Shown in pieces: positions 1-8,692 of a DNA stretch of 37,359 bases. The stretch spans positions 10,710 through 48,068 of the forward strand of contig JAJQCV010000131.1 in assembly GCA_021202525.1 (NCBI GenBank), written 5' to 3'. Position 1 is the first letter of the stretch, and the number at the start of each line of letters is the position of its first letter. Source of the stretch: Akkermansiaceae bacterium. GTDB lineage: Bacteria > Verrucomicrobiota > Verrucomicrobiia > Verrucomicrobiales > Akkermansiaceae. The position numbers and the translations under genes were made by a program. Below the pieces are notes generated by a model that was given only the letters and a program-made list of their open reading frames with translations, searched no databases and was not told the origin of the DNA.

Positions 1-114
1 TGCGGCGCGGGGGTGGCTTTCGTGGTTCTTTTAAAATCATCACCCCCCCCCTCCGGCGCCGTGCGGCGGGGGGGCACCCGCCGGGGGGGGGGGGCCCCGG
101 GGCCCCGGGACAGG
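1..114. other. GC-homopolymer stretch, probable low-quality sequence
   Basis: No gene is supported here. The stretch holds a run of nine C (43-51), seven G (68-74) and twelve G (83-94), followed by alternating CCCC/GGGG blocks to about position 109. Nothing else in the window looks like this. It lies just downstream of the DUF883 stop codon, so a GC-rich terminator hairpin could be buried in it, but homopolymers of this length at a sequence edge more often reflect base-calling or assembly trouble. I would not trust these bases. Confidence 0.6.
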
Positions 115-441
115 TTAACGACGGCGGATGAGGAGTCCGATCAGAAGACCCACGCCCATGGCGATCAGCATGGACTGGGTGGGCTTTTCTTTCACGTATT
201 CTTCACTGGCTTCATGAAGATGCTTGGCCTTGTCGCGGATGACCACTCCCTTTTCCTGGGCGTAATCGCGGATGGTGCCCGCCTGTTCCGTGGCAGCCTT
301 GCGGATTTGGTTTACTTTGGCCGCGGCGAAAGCCCGGGCCTGGTGAAATCTGGTAACGGCCATATCGCGGGCGGAGGGGCAGGAGCAGCTGGCATCCGTT
401 GCTGTTACGGTCGGTTCAAGTTCGGTTTGGTTGTCTTGCAT
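115..441 (-). CDS. DUF883 (YqjD/ElaB-like) membrane-anchored protein
   Basis: A 108-residue protein with the layout of the DUF883/YqjD/ElaB family: a polar N-terminus, a long Ala/Lys/Glu-rich amphipathic helix (about residues 27-85) and one C-terminal membrane segment (about 90-105) with a Gly-zipper pattern (MGVGLLIGLL), ending in RRR. Relatives in enterobacteria are inner-membrane proteins that bind ribosomes in stationary phase; whether that applies here is inference. The N-terminal CSCPS is unusual and could bind metal or form a disulfide. The ATG at 441 is the only sensible start. The 142 bp upstream hold an inverted repeat CATTAG/CTAATG (509-514 with 536-541) of unknown role, and no convincing promoter. 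Confidence 0.75.
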   Translation of the reverse strand: MQDNQTELEPTVTATDASCSCPSARDMAVTRFHQARAFAAAKVNQIRKAATEQAGTIRDYAQEKGVVIRDKAKHLHEASEEYVKEKPTQSMLIAMGVGLLIGLLIRRR

Positions 442-583
442 GATTGATTAGAGTGTTAAGGTTGAATTCCTGTTGAAAACATGTCGGCTTACATGTGTTC
501 GCCTCTCACATTAGGGATTTTTAGCATTCTTCCCACTAATGGCAAGTGTGTAAAACGGCTTCATGCGGAATTGTGGGCCGCCG

Positions 584-1588
584 TCAGCGTCGGCTGCCGG
601 AAAAACCTCCGCGCGGATCGGCCTTGATCTGGGGCTCGTTCGGGTTACGGTAGCGGAGAATGCCGTAATCCCTCAGATTGCGGATGAATTCCTGGGCGTT
701 GGCGCGGAAGCGGGCGTCATAAAGAAGCAGGCCCAGGAATCCCTGGTTTTTGCGTGCATCCGCCGTAACGGAGGCAATATGTTCGGAAGCCTTGCGCAGG
801 GCGGTGAGCGTGGAGGGAATTTCCTTGATGGCCGGGTCCAGTCCTTCCAGCTTGTCTTCCACTCCGTCAATGATCTTGCGGGCGTTCCGGATGGTTTCCT
901 TCATGGCAGCCACGGACGTTCTGGTCTCTTCCATCAGGCCGGGGAGCTCCTTCCCCGTCTTGTCCATGTTTATCAGCACGCCCTTGACGTATTGGAGGTT
1001 CTCCTTGTCCAGAAGGCCTTCATTGATGATCTTGGTGGTCTGTGACAGGCCCTTGGCCGCCTCGCTGATGTTGATCAGGGCTTCGTCAATATTGCCGGAA
1101 TTTTTTTCTATCCGTTTCAGGATGGCCAGGATTTCCTCACTGGCGACCACGGCATTGTTCTTGAGCTTGCTGATGTCGCTCTCCGCCTGCCCTATGATGG
1201 TTTCATGAGGCTGGATGTACTGGTCCGTGGGCGGGGAAGGGGGGACGATTTCAATGTACTTGTCTCCCAGAATATTCTGCATGTCTATGCGGAAGACGGA
1301 ACCTACCTGGATTTTTACGCCGCGCTGGATGCTGGCCTCCACCATCACTTCATTGCCGGAAGGCAGAAGTTCCGGGGCTGTGGTGACCTTTCCCACGGAA
1401 ACGCCGCCCAGACGTATCTGGGAATCCTTGATGAGACCCGCCGAGTCCTTGAAAATGATGTTGATGGGGTAAGTCTGTTCCTTGGTGGTTTTCAACCCTC
1501 CAAAGCCCAGAATGACACCCAGGATCATGAGTATTCCGGCAATCAGGAAAATGCCTACCCATGTTTCCGGTTTAAGTTTTTGCTTCAT
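584..1588 (-). CDS. mlaD: MlaD-type MCE-domain lipid-transport protein
   Basis: A 334-residue protein. An N-terminal membrane anchor (about residues 9-28) is followed by one MCE domain (about 38-116) with the typical GLIKDSQIRLGG start and an ILGDKYIEI end. After it comes a long, mostly helical, Leu/Ile/Lys-rich region (about 130-300). In the family, MCE domains form a periplasmic hexameric ring attached to the MlaFE ABC transporter and shuttle phospholipids between the membranes. The protein is much longer than E. coli MlaD (about 180 residues); the extra helical tail resembles MCE proteins that build a longer tube (inference). It is the last gene of the mlaE-mlaF-mlaD operon, 18 bp after mlaF. 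No mlaA, mlaB or mlaC homologue is in the window. Confidence 0.88.
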   Translation of the reverse strand: MKQKLKPETWVGIFLIAGILMILGVILGFGGLKTTKEQTYPINIIFKDSAGLIKDSQIRLGGVSVGKVTTAPELLPSGNEVMVEASIQRGVKIQVGSVFRIDMQNILGDKYIEIVPPSPPTDQYIQPHETIIGQAESDISKLKNNAVVASEEILAILKRIEKNSGNIDEALINISEAAKGLSQTTKIINEGLLDKENLQYVKGVLINMDKTGKELPGLMEETRTSVAAMKETIRNARKIIDGVEDKLEGLDPAIKEIPSTLTALRKASEHIASVTADARKNQGFLGLLLYDARFRANAQEFIRNLRDYGILRYRNPNEPQIKADPRGGFSGSRR

Positions 1589-1606
1589 GTTGTGATGGCA
1601 GTTTTT

Positions 1607-2425
1607 CTATTGATTTCTTTCCCGTTCCGCGCGCTCCAGCAGAACCCGTTGAAAATTTTTATGCATTCCCGTCAGGGAGGCCCAGTCTTCCCCGGAATCC
1701 CCGTACAGGAACTTTTTCAGGACCGGATCTTCGGAGTGCAGCAATTCCTCCGGCGTGCCGGTCCAGTAAACCGTTCCCTCCCGGAGATAGACGATTTTGT
1801 CCGCAATGCGGATCACGCTGGGCATGTCATGGGAGACGATGACGGTGGTAATGCCCTTGTCCTTGCAGATCTGGCGGATCAGGAAGCTGATGCTGTCCGT
1901 GACGATGGGGTCCAGCCCAGCCGTAGGTTCGTCGTACAGCAGGCATTCCGGCGTCATGACGATGGCCCTGGCCACGGCCACGCGCTTGATCATGCCTCCG
2001 GAAAGATTCGCGGGCATTTTTTCTTCCTGTCCTGAAAGGCCGACGGATTCCAGAGCCGCGGAAATCCGGGAATCCAGCTCTTCTTCATTTTTCATCCCGG
2101 CTTCCATCAGGGGAAAGGCCACGTTCTCCCCCACGCTGAGGGAGTCGAACAGGGCCCCCTGCTGGAACATGAATCCAATCTTGCTCCGGATTTCCCTTTT
2201 CACTTTTTCCGGAACATTGCTGATGCGCCTGCCGTCTATGTCCACATAGCCGTCCAGAGGGTCCATCAAGCCGTCCAAATGCTTTAAAATGACGCTTTTC
2301 CCGGCGCCGGAACCGCCGATCAGCGCCAGAAGCTCCCCCTTGTCCACGTCAAAGCTCACGCCTTTCAGCACCTCCTGGGCGCCGAAGCTTTGCTTGAGCT
2401 GGCTTACGCGAATGTATGGCTGCAT
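1607..2425 (-). CDS. mlaF: MlaF-type phospholipid ABC transporter ATPase
   Basis: A 272-residue ATP-binding subunit of the Mla lipid transporter. Visible motifs are Walker A GGSGAGKS (37-44), the ABC signature LSGGM (141-145), Walker B LLYDEP (162-167) with the catalytic Glu, and the switch His in IVSHD (199). LSGGM followed by KRVAVARA and DEPTAGLDP is typical of MlaF. It powers lipid movement through MlaE, with MlaD as the periplasmic ring. It lies 16 bp after mlaE and 18 bp before mlaD, so the three are surely co-transcribed. The C-terminal tail (about 240-272) is rich in Arg and Glu, a region that in MlaF proteins contacts the neighbouring subunit. Confidence 0.93.
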   Translation of the reverse strand: MQPYIRVSQLKQSFGAQEVLKGVSFDVDKGELLALIGGSGAGKSVILKHLDGLMDPLDGYVDIDGRRISNVPEKVKREIRSKIGFMFQQGALFDSLSVGENVAFPLMEAGMKNEEELDSRISAALESVGLSGQEEKMPANLSGGMIKRVAVARAIVMTPECLLYDEPTAGLDPIVTDSISFLIRQICKDKGITTVIVSHDMPSVIRIADKIVYLREGTVYWTGTPEELLHSEDPVLKKFLYGDSGEDWASLTGMHKNFQRVLLERAERERNQ

Positions 2426-2441
2426 GGCTTGGAATTAGAGG

Positions 2442-3242
2442 TTACCTCATGAATCCCATGGGAAAGATGGAGTTAAGGATCATGGTCAGGATGAAGTTGG
2501 CAATGAGCAGCGCCACGGAGGCATACACCATGGCCTGCATGGTGGACTTGCCCACTCCCACGGCCCCGTTTCTGGTATTCAGGCCTTCCCGGCAGGAAAT
2601 GAGGGAAATGATGAGTCCGAAGACCAGCGCCTTGACCAGCGCCACGATGATGTCCCCCATGGCTACGAATTTGCTCATGAAGTGCATCCAGTACGCCTGG
2701 TCCACGTTGAAGGCCGTAATGCTGACGATGAAGGCGGAGACGATGCCCACCAGTACGGCTTCCATCATCAGGATGGGCATGGAAATGAGCATGGCCTGGA
2801 TGCGGGGCTTCACCAGGTAATCTACGGGGTCCACGTTCATGGACTTAAGGGCGTCCACCTGTTCCGTCACCTTCATGGTGCCGATTTCCGCGGCCATGGC
2901 GGACCCCACGCGCCCCGCAAGCATCAGTCCGGTGATGACGGGCCCCAGCTCCCGGAACATGCCCACCGCGACGACGGCTCCCCCCATGGTTTCCATCCTC
3001 ACCGTCTGAAGCTGGAACAGGGTCTGCGCCTCCAGCACGGCTCCCGTAAAGGCTCCTGTGATGATGACGACGGGCTGGGACTGCACGCCTATTTTCGCAA
3101 TTTGCTCCACAAGGACGCGCATCCGGAACTTTCCGGTCCACATGCAGGCGCAAACCTGGTACAGCAGCAGTCCGATTGATCCCAGACGATCAACCAGGCC
3201 AATGGCGGTGCGGCCAACCATGGTGGCTACATAGAACTGCAT
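2442..3242 (-). CDS. mlaE: MlaE-family ABC transporter permease
   Basis: A 266-residue membrane protein of the MlaE/PF02405 family, the permease of the Mla phospholipid system. Family features include an early amphipathic segment, several hydrophobic spans, the stretch FRELGPVITGLMLAGRVGSA (about residues 92-115) and the short EIGTMKVTEQVDAL that follows it. It is the first gene of the operon with mlaF and mlaD. The ATG at 3242 was taken as start; an in-frame ATG seven codons later is an alternative. A promoter-like pair lies directly upstream, leaving almost no 5' leader for the 3242 start. Confidence 0.9.
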   Translation of the reverse strand: MQFYVATMVGRTAIGLVDRLGSIGLLLYQVCACMWTGKFRMRVLVEQIAKIGVQSQPVVIITGAFTGAVLEAQTLFQLQTVRMETMGGAVVAVGMFRELGPVITGLMLAGRVGSAMAAEIGTMKVTEQVDALKSMNVDPVDYLVKPRIQAMLISMPILMMEAVLVGIVSAFIVSITAFNVDQAYWMHFMSKFVAMGDIIVALVKALVFGLIISLISCREGLNTRNGAVGVGKSTMQAMVYASVALLIANFILTMILNSIFPMGFMR

Positions 3243-3248
3243 GGACCC

Positions 3249-3284
3249 TACTAATCACTTATTCCATACGAAGAGCAAGCGCAA
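3249..3284 (-). promoter_or_regulatory. Predicted promoter of the mlaEFD operon
   Basis: On the minus strand TTGCTC (3278-3273) and TTAGTA (3254-3249) are separated by 18 bp, and TTAGTA ends six bases before the mlaE ATG. A second, overlapping pair is TTGCGC (3284-3279) and TAAGTG (3261-3256) with a 17 bp spacer. Either would give a very short or absent leader. The boxes are imperfect, so this is a moderate call. Confidence 0.4.
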
Positions 3285-3319
3285 TGTACGCCACAGGGTT
3301 AAAAGGGAATAGGCGTGCC

Positions 3320-4733
3320 CTAGTCCGCCATCTGATGGATTGCAGGTACTTCCGGCGTGCCGGGAATGGAACGCAGGAAGAGCCCGGGCGGCAGTTTTCT
3401 CCGGTCCCATTCGGTGGCGCGGGCCATTCTCTGCAACCTGCGTATTTCCAGTTCCCGGTCCGGCATGAGAGCCGCCAGGTGCGTGGCGGAAACATGCTCC
3501 CTGTGCAGCCGCATGAGCAGGCCGTCGCGGAGGGCCGCCTCCGGTGATGCCGTGATGAATTCAGGGAACAGGGCGGCCAGTTCGGATTCATACAAGTCTT
3601 TCAGCGGCATGAAATCCGCCGTACAGGCCGTCCGGATGGCGCGGAGGTCCGTCGTGATATCCGTTCCGTTCAGGGATGAAAGCAGGAGCGCCCCCCTCTT
3701 CATCCGCCAGTGCGCGGAGGCGGCATGCGGAAAGACAGCCTTCTTCCGCGGAACCGGGCTGCACTTCACTTATGGACGGCAGGCTGATGGTGCGGATGCC
3801 CAGTCCGGCGGCGAGATGTTCCGCACGGGCAATGTCCTTTTCCGGCGTGCCGGACAAACGGGGGATGAATCCCGTGACGGGGAGGGAGGGGAGTGATTTT
3901 TTCAACACATGGGCCAGCAGGCTTGAAGAAGCGTTCTCCAGCAGGTTCAGGCATGCGGAGCCGCAGCCCGCCTTCAGGCTGAAATCCGCCGTCCCCTTGC
4001 GGAGCGCATGCCGGGTTTGCCGGTCCGGGGCAGGGAGGGGGACGGTTCCGTCCGCTGGCGTTTCTCCCGGGATAACTGCCGCGTCCCGTTCAAAAAGCCG
4101 CAGCCTGGCGGCCAGCTCTCCCGTGCCGGACCACAGGGATGAAGCTCCTGGAAGCAGGAACGGCCCTTCCCCACCTGCCAGGCGCACGGTCGCCACCGGG
4201 AGGGATGTTTCCAGCGCCAGACGGCGGCTTTCCTCTTCGTCCTGCTCCAGTTGTCCCTCATGCCAGGGAGCCGCAGGCATGCGCAGAAGCAGGCACGGCT
4301 TGAAAGATGAGCATTCATTCTGTCCGCCCACGGGACGGACGGCAAATTCCCCGGATTCCTTTTCCCGGAACAGGCCTGCGGCCGGGACTGAGCTTTCCCC
4401 CTGACGTTGACCCGGAATGACGGCATCCTGGGGAAGGAGACGGCCTGAGCGGAGCAGATAAAGGCGGATGGCCCCGGCATCCGGGGCGCCAAGCAGAAGG
4501 GGAACTTCCGCTATTTCACGGGCCAGATATTCTAGGGCGGCCTGGTGCTGCGCCCGGAAGCCGCTGCGCAGGGCCAGTTCCCCCGTGTGCCTTCCCCCCA
4601 GGGCCAGGGGCGGGCAAATGACGATTTCCGCTCCCCGGTCCAGGCAGGTCCGGTACAGTTCCACGATGGCCCGGAGATTTCTGGGAAATTGGCCGGGAAT
4701 GGTTTCCGGCTGGATCAGTCCTGTTCGCAGCAT
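3320..4733 (-). pseudogene. NAD+ synthetase-like (NadE family) gene, frameshifted and lacking catalytic motifs
   Basis: The N-terminal half resembles the nitrilase-type glutaminase domain of glutamine-dependent NAD synthetase (GLIQPETIPGQFPRNLRAIV near the start). The C-terminal half resembles the synthetase domain, ending in the typical TEWDRRKLPPG (family: EYKRRQAPPG). The frame breaks at a run of six C on the plus strand (3691-3696). With five, the reading is ...LADEEGALLLSSLNGTD..., matching the family, and the product would be about 470 residues. Besides the frameshift, the glutaminase Glu (usual FPELAL) is Pro in CPPLALGG, the CED cysteine motif is absent, and the synthetase SGGxDS loop is not recognisable (AGCGSAC stands near its place). 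So it is a decayed or repurposed paralogue; a working nadE should lie elsewhere. The ATG at 4733 fits the family N-terminus and a promoter nine bases upstream. Confidence 0.72.
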
Positions 4734-4741
4734 GGTCCGGC

Positions 4742-4770
4742 AGGCTAGCCCATTCCGCGGTTCCGGACAA
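4742..4770 (-). promoter_or_regulatory. Predicted promoter of the nadE-like gene
   Basis: On the minus strand TTGTCC (4770-4765) and TAGCCT (4747-4742) have a 17 bp spacer. The -10 box ends nine bases before the ATG at 4733, so transcription would begin within about two or three bases of the start codon. A retained promoter suggests that the decayed gene is still transcribed. Confidence 0.5.
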
Positions 4771-4833
4771 GCCGGGATACCGTGAATTCCCCATAAAGGG
4801 GAATATTCCTGTGGAGTTTTTACAGCAAGGAGC

Positions 4834-4861
4834 TTGTCATGTCCGCGCTTCATGGTATGAT
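4834..4861 (+). promoter_or_regulatory. Predicted promoter of the tandem ABC exporter operon
   Basis: TTGTCA (4834-4839) and TATGAT (4856-4861) are separated by 16 bp, one of the best matches to a housekeeping promoter in the window. It overlaps an in-frame upstream ATG at 4839, which argues that translation begins at the later ATG at 4914, with a leader of about 45 bases. A competing reading is that AGGAG at 4828-4832 is a ribosome site for ATG 4839. Confidence 0.5.
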
Positions 4862-4913
4862 CCGTCCCGATTGCCTGCCGTCCGTTGGCGGGGGCATCAG
4901 TCCGCAACTATTT

Positions 4914-6764
4914 ATGAGGGAACAGTCAACACAGGGGCAGGAACCCGCTGCGCAGAACATCGTGCATTTATGGCGCGAATACCTCCGCCCTTACAAGTTA
5001 ACCCTGGCGGGAGCCGTGCTCGGGGGCGTTATCGCCGCCCTTTCCAGCGGCTTCGGCATTCCGGCGATCCTGCAGTCGGTATTCTCCGTGATCTTTGACG
5101 GGGAACCGCTCCCTGTCTATGCGGAACGCATCATGCTACTGTTCGTGCGGCCTGAGGAACTGCCCTGGCTGACGGTCTGGGTGGCGGCAGCCCTGCTGCC
5201 CCTTGTCGTGGTGGTTCGCGGTCTTTCTTCCTTCGTCAATGTCTATTTGCTGTCCAAAATAGGGCTGGGCGTGCTGGAAACCATCCGGCTCAAGGTGTAC
5301 AGGAAATTTCAGGACCTCTCCCTTTCCTTCCACGACCGCTGCCAGCGGGGGGGCCTGCTGAGCCGCCTGATGCAGGATACCCAGTTCCTCCAGGGCGGCC
5401 TGGTCCAGATCGCCAATGATCTGATCATCCAGCCCCTCACCCTGTTGGGTGCTTTGGGATTTCTGGTTTACAAGGCGTCCGTCAGCCAGCAGTTCCTGAT
5501 TCTGCTGGCCAACATGCTCCTGGTGGGGGCTTGTGTGATCCCCATCCGCTATATCGGCAAAAAAATGCTTGTCCGCGCACGTACGGTGCAGGCCAGCCAG
5601 GGAGATCTTTCCTCCACGCTCCAGGAAAATTTTTCTTCCCAGCGGGATATCCGCGCCTTTGAACTGGAGGAGCAGCAGACAAACCTTTTTAAAAACAGAA
5701 TACGCCGTTACATCCAGGCTTCCATCAGCGTGGTGCGGTGGCAGAGCCTGCTGACGCCCCTGATTGAATTCGTCAGCGCCGTTGCCATGGCCGCCACCCT
5801 CTTTGTCGCCAATATGAACGGAATGAGCATGGGGGACTTCGCCTCCCTGGCTACGGCCATGTACCTTTGCTATGAGCCGGTCAAAAGGCTGGGAGCGGTT
5901 CACAACAAGGCGGAAACCCTCAAAGCCGGGCTGGAGCGCATTAATGAAGTGCTGCATGCCGCGGACGACGTTCCCGAACCGCAAACCCCGAAACGTCCGG
6001 AAGAATGGAAGGGGGAAATTGAATTCAACAACGTCTGTTTCAGTTATCAGGAAGATGCCCCCGTCATGCGGAATATTGACGTCCGCATTCCGGCGGGGCA
6101 GGTGGTTGCCCTCGTCGGCCCCAGCGGGGCGGGAAAAACGACTTTCATCAACTTGCTGTGCCGTTTTTACGACGTGCTCTCCGGCAGCGTGAAGGTGGAC
6201 GGGGTGGACGTACGGGAAATGAGCAAGAGGGACTTGCTGTCCCACATTGCGCTGGTGTCCCAGTATCCCGTCCTGTTCCGCGGGTCCGTGGCGGACAACA
6301 TCCGCATAGGCCGCCCGGAGGCTTCCGACGCAGAAGTGGAACTGGCGGGAAGGATGTCCGCCGTGGACAGTTTTGTCAATGAGACCGGGGAAGGCTACGG
6401 CCGCCCGATCGGCGAGATGGGGGAAGGGCTCTCCGGCGGACAGCGTCAGCGCGTGTCCCTGGCCAGGGCGTTTCTGAAAGACGCCCCCATTCTGGTGCTG
6501 GATGAAGCCACGGCGTCCCTGGACATGAAAAGCGAGGAATTGATCCAGAAGGAAATCGAGAAGCTGGCTTCGGGAAGGACCACCTTCATTATCGCCCACC
6601 GGTTCAGCACCATCCGCATGGCGGACCGCATTCTGGTTCTGGAAGGAGGGCGCATTGCCGCGGATGGCACGCATGAGGAACTCATGGAAAAATCCCCTCT
6701 GTACCGGGATCTTTACACCAAGCAGCAAATGATTGCGGAAGAGGAAGGAGGTGCGTCATGTTAA
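4914..6764 (+). CDS. MsbA-like ABC exporter, first of a tandem pair
   Basis: A 616-residue half-transporter of the MsbA/lipid-A exporter type. An N-terminal membrane domain (about residues 28-330) is followed by an ATPase domain with Walker A GPSGAGKT (402-409), Q-loop Gln450, signature LSGGQ (506-510), Walker B ILVLDE (526-531) and switch His562. All catalytic residues are present, so it can form an active homodimer. Lipid or lipopolysaccharide-precursor export from the inner membrane is the likely job, from family resemblance only. The start at 4914 was chosen because a strong promoter overlaps the earlier in-frame ATG at 4839, and because the N-terminal length then better matches the downstream paralogue. 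The gene overlaps that paralogue by seven bases. Confidence 0.87.
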   Translation: MREQSTQGQEPAAQNIVHLWREYLRPYKLTLAGAVLGGVIAALSSGFGIPAILQSVFSVIFDGEPLPVYAERIMLLFVRPEELPWLTVWVAAALLPLVVVVRGLSSFVNVYLLSKIGLGVLETIRLKVYRKFQDLSLSFHDRCQRGGLLSRLMQDTQFLQGGLVQIANDLIIQPLTLLGALGFLVYKASVSQQFLILLANMLLVGACVIPIRYIGKKMLVRARTVQASQGDLSSTLQENFSSQRDIRAFELEEQQTNLFKNRIRRYIQASISVVRWQSLLTPLIEFVSAVAMAATLFVANMNGMSMGDFASLATAMYLCYEPVKRLGAVHNKAETLKAGLERINEVLHAADDVPEPQTPKRPEEWKGEIEFNNVCFSYQEDAPVMRNIDVRIPAGQVVALVGPSGAGKTTFINLLCRFYDVLSGSVKVDGVDVREMSKRDLLSHIALVSQYPVLFRGSVADNIRIGRPEASDAEVELAGRMSAVDSFVNETGEGYGRPIGEMGEGLSGGQRQRVSLARAFLKDAPILVLDEATASLDMKSEELIQKEIEKLASGRTTFIIAHRFSTIRMADRILVLEGGRIAADGTHEELMEKSPLYRDLYTKQQMIAEEEGGASC

Positions 6765-8542
6765 GGCAGTTTTTCGAGTACGCGCGGTATTTGAAGCCGG
6801 TGGTGAAGCTGTTCATCGCTGCGCTGGCAGCCGGGGCCGTTGCCGCCGCCGCCAGCGGATTCGGCTTTCCCGTGATGATTGCCAAGGTATTCCCCGTGGT
6901 ATTCGACAATACGCAAATTCCGCCGGAAGTGCATGACATCATTGCCCGGATGGTAGCTCCGGAACACATGCACGTCGCCGTGCTTGTCGCGGTATGTTCC
7001 CTGTTGCCGCTGATATTTGCCATCAGGGGAATAGGTACCTTCTTCAACGTATACTGGATCAGCATCGTCAGCATGAAGGTGCTGGAGGAAATCAGGCTGG
7101 ACGCCTTCTCCAGGCTGCAAACCCTTCCCCTGTCGTTCATCGACCGCCAGAAACGCGGAGACCTCATCAGCCGCCTGCTGAATGACGCTGCCGGCGTGCA
7201 GAGCGGCCTGGTTGTGGCGGCCAATGACATCATCAAGCAGCCCCTTACGCTGCTGGCCGCGCTGGGGTTTCTCGTTTACCAGGTCTTCGTCAATCCGCAT
7301 ACGGCCATCGTGCTGCTGAATCTCGGGCTGATTGCCCTGGCGGTGTGGCCCATCCGCTTTTTCGGCCGCCGCATCATGAAGAAAGCCAAGCTGGCGCAGG
7401 AGGAACTGGGGAACATCACCGCCGCCGCGCAGGAAAACCTGGCGGCCCAGCGTGAAATCCGCTCCTACGGCATGCAGGAACAGCAGGTGGGATTGTTTCT
7501 GGGGCTGATCCAGCGGTTCTTTCAAATCAACCTCAGGACGGTAAAATACAGGCACTTCCTGGTGCCGGTCCTGGAAATCGTGACGGCTCTGGGCCTGGGC
7601 ATCCTGCTGGTGAAAGGAAATGAAATGGGCATGACCAAAGCCGAATTTACGGCCCTGGCCGCGGCCCTGTTCATGTGCTATGACCCCCTCAAGCGCCTGG
7701 GCGTCACCCTCACCAACCTGAAAAGCGCGTATGCCTCCCTGGAGCGCATCAACTACATTCTGAAAGAGCCGGACACCATGCCGGAGCCGTCCGCCCCCGT
7801 TCCGCTGGGGCGTGCGACGGGCAGGCTGGACTACGATCATGTTTCCTTCTCCTACGACGGGACCCGCCATGTGCTGAACGGCATTGATATTCACATCCGC
7901 CCCGGTGAGGTGGTGGGGCTCGTGGGACCCAGCGGAGCGGGGAAAACCACCTTTGCCAGCCTTCTGCCCAGGTTTTACGACGTCAGTTCCGGTTCCGTGC
8001 TTGTGGACGGCGTGGACGTGAGGGCCGCAACCCTGCACGACGTGCGCAAAAACATCGCCTTCGTCTCCCAGCATCCCGTGCTGTTCCACGGCACCATCAT
8101 GGAAAATATCCGGCTGGGACGCCAGGACGCCACGGATGAGGAAGTCATCGCCGCCGCCCGTTCCGCTTCCGCGGACGAGTTCATCATGGGCATGCCGGAG
8201 GGCTACCAGACCGTGCTTGGCGACGGCGGAAGCGGACTGTCCGGAGGCCAGCGCCAGCGCGTGGCGATTGCCCGCGCGTTTTTGAAAGACGCGCCCATCC
8301 TGATTCTTGACGAAGCCACCGCCTCCCTTGATGCGGAGAGCGAGGCCCAGATCCAGCATGAACTGGACCGGCTGGTGGAAGGCAGAACGGCGCTGATTGT
8401 GGCCCACCGCTTCAGCTCCATCCGGGTGGCGACGCGCATTCTGGTATTTGAGGATGGCCGCATCGTGGGGGACGGCACCCATGAGCAATTGTATGCCTCC
8501 TGCCCCCTGTACCGGGAACTGTACGACCGCCAGTCCCTGTAA
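6758..8542 (+). CDS. MsbA-like ABC exporter, second of a tandem pair
   Basis: A 594-residue half-transporter, paralogous to its upstream neighbour along its whole length (shared SGFGFP/SGFGIP near the N-terminus, IIKQPLTLLAALGFLVYQ and similar). Motifs are Walker A GPSGAGKT (390-397), signature LSGGQ (494-498), Walker B ILILDE (514-519) and switch His550, all intact. The ATG lies inside the end of the previous gene (ATGTTAA overlap) and is preceded by a near-perfect AGGAGG about six bases upstream, so translation is coupled. The pair may form a heterodimer or two separate homodimers. Neither ATP site is degenerate, which is unlike the classic asymmetric heterodimeric exporters. Confidence 0.9.
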   Translation: MLRQFFEYARYLKPVVKLFIAALAAGAVAAAASGFGFPVMIAKVFPVVFDNTQIPPEVHDIIARMVAPEHMHVAVLVAVCSLLPLIFAIRGIGTFFNVYWISIVSMKVLEEIRLDAFSRLQTLPLSFIDRQKRGDLISRLLNDAAGVQSGLVVAANDIIKQPLTLLAALGFLVYQVFVNPHTAIVLLNLGLIALAVWPIRFFGRRIMKKAKLAQEELGNITAAAQENLAAQREIRSYGMQEQQVGLFLGLIQRFFQINLRTVKYRHFLVPVLEIVTALGLGILLVKGNEMGMTKAEFTALAAALFMCYDPLKRLGVTLTNLKSAYASLERINYILKEPDTMPEPSAPVPLGRATGRLDYDHVSFSYDGTRHVLNGIDIHIRPGEVVGLVGPSGAGKTTFASLLPRFYDVSSGSVLVDGVDVRAATLHDVRKNIAFVSQHPVLFHGTIMENIRLGRQDATDEEVIAAARSASADEFIMGMPEGYQTVLGDGGSGLSGGQRQRVAIARAFLKDAPILILDEATASLDAESEAQIQHELDRLVEGRTALIVAHRFSSIRVATRILVFEDGRIVGDGTHEQLYASCPLYRELYDRQSL

Positions 8543-8655
8543 AAAGGTTGCGGCGGAAGGGCCGGTTTTTCGGGCAGAAAGGGCCGGGATTCCTTCCCGT
8601 CGGGCGGCCGGAGGAAATATGGCTGTTTTTTCTCAAGGCATGGAGGAAAGAGCTA

Positions 8656-8683
8656 TTGTCAAACAGGATGCATGATGTAGTAT
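8656..8683 (+). promoter_or_regulatory. Predicted promoter of the phosphohexomutase gene
   Basis: TTGTCA (8656-8661) and TAGTAT (8678-8683) with a 16 bp spacer. The -10 box ends nine bases before the ATG at 8693, so the expected transcript starts within about three bases of the start codon. Confidence 0.5.
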
Positions 8684-8692
8684 TCCGCCAGC

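Noticed and set aside
4839..4913. Earlier ATG (4839) as the start of the first ABC exporter, preceded by AGGAG
   Set aside because: A strong promoter (TTGTCA-16-TATGAT) overlaps this ATG, and the added 25 residues do not match the paralogue; however, it cannot be fully excluded.
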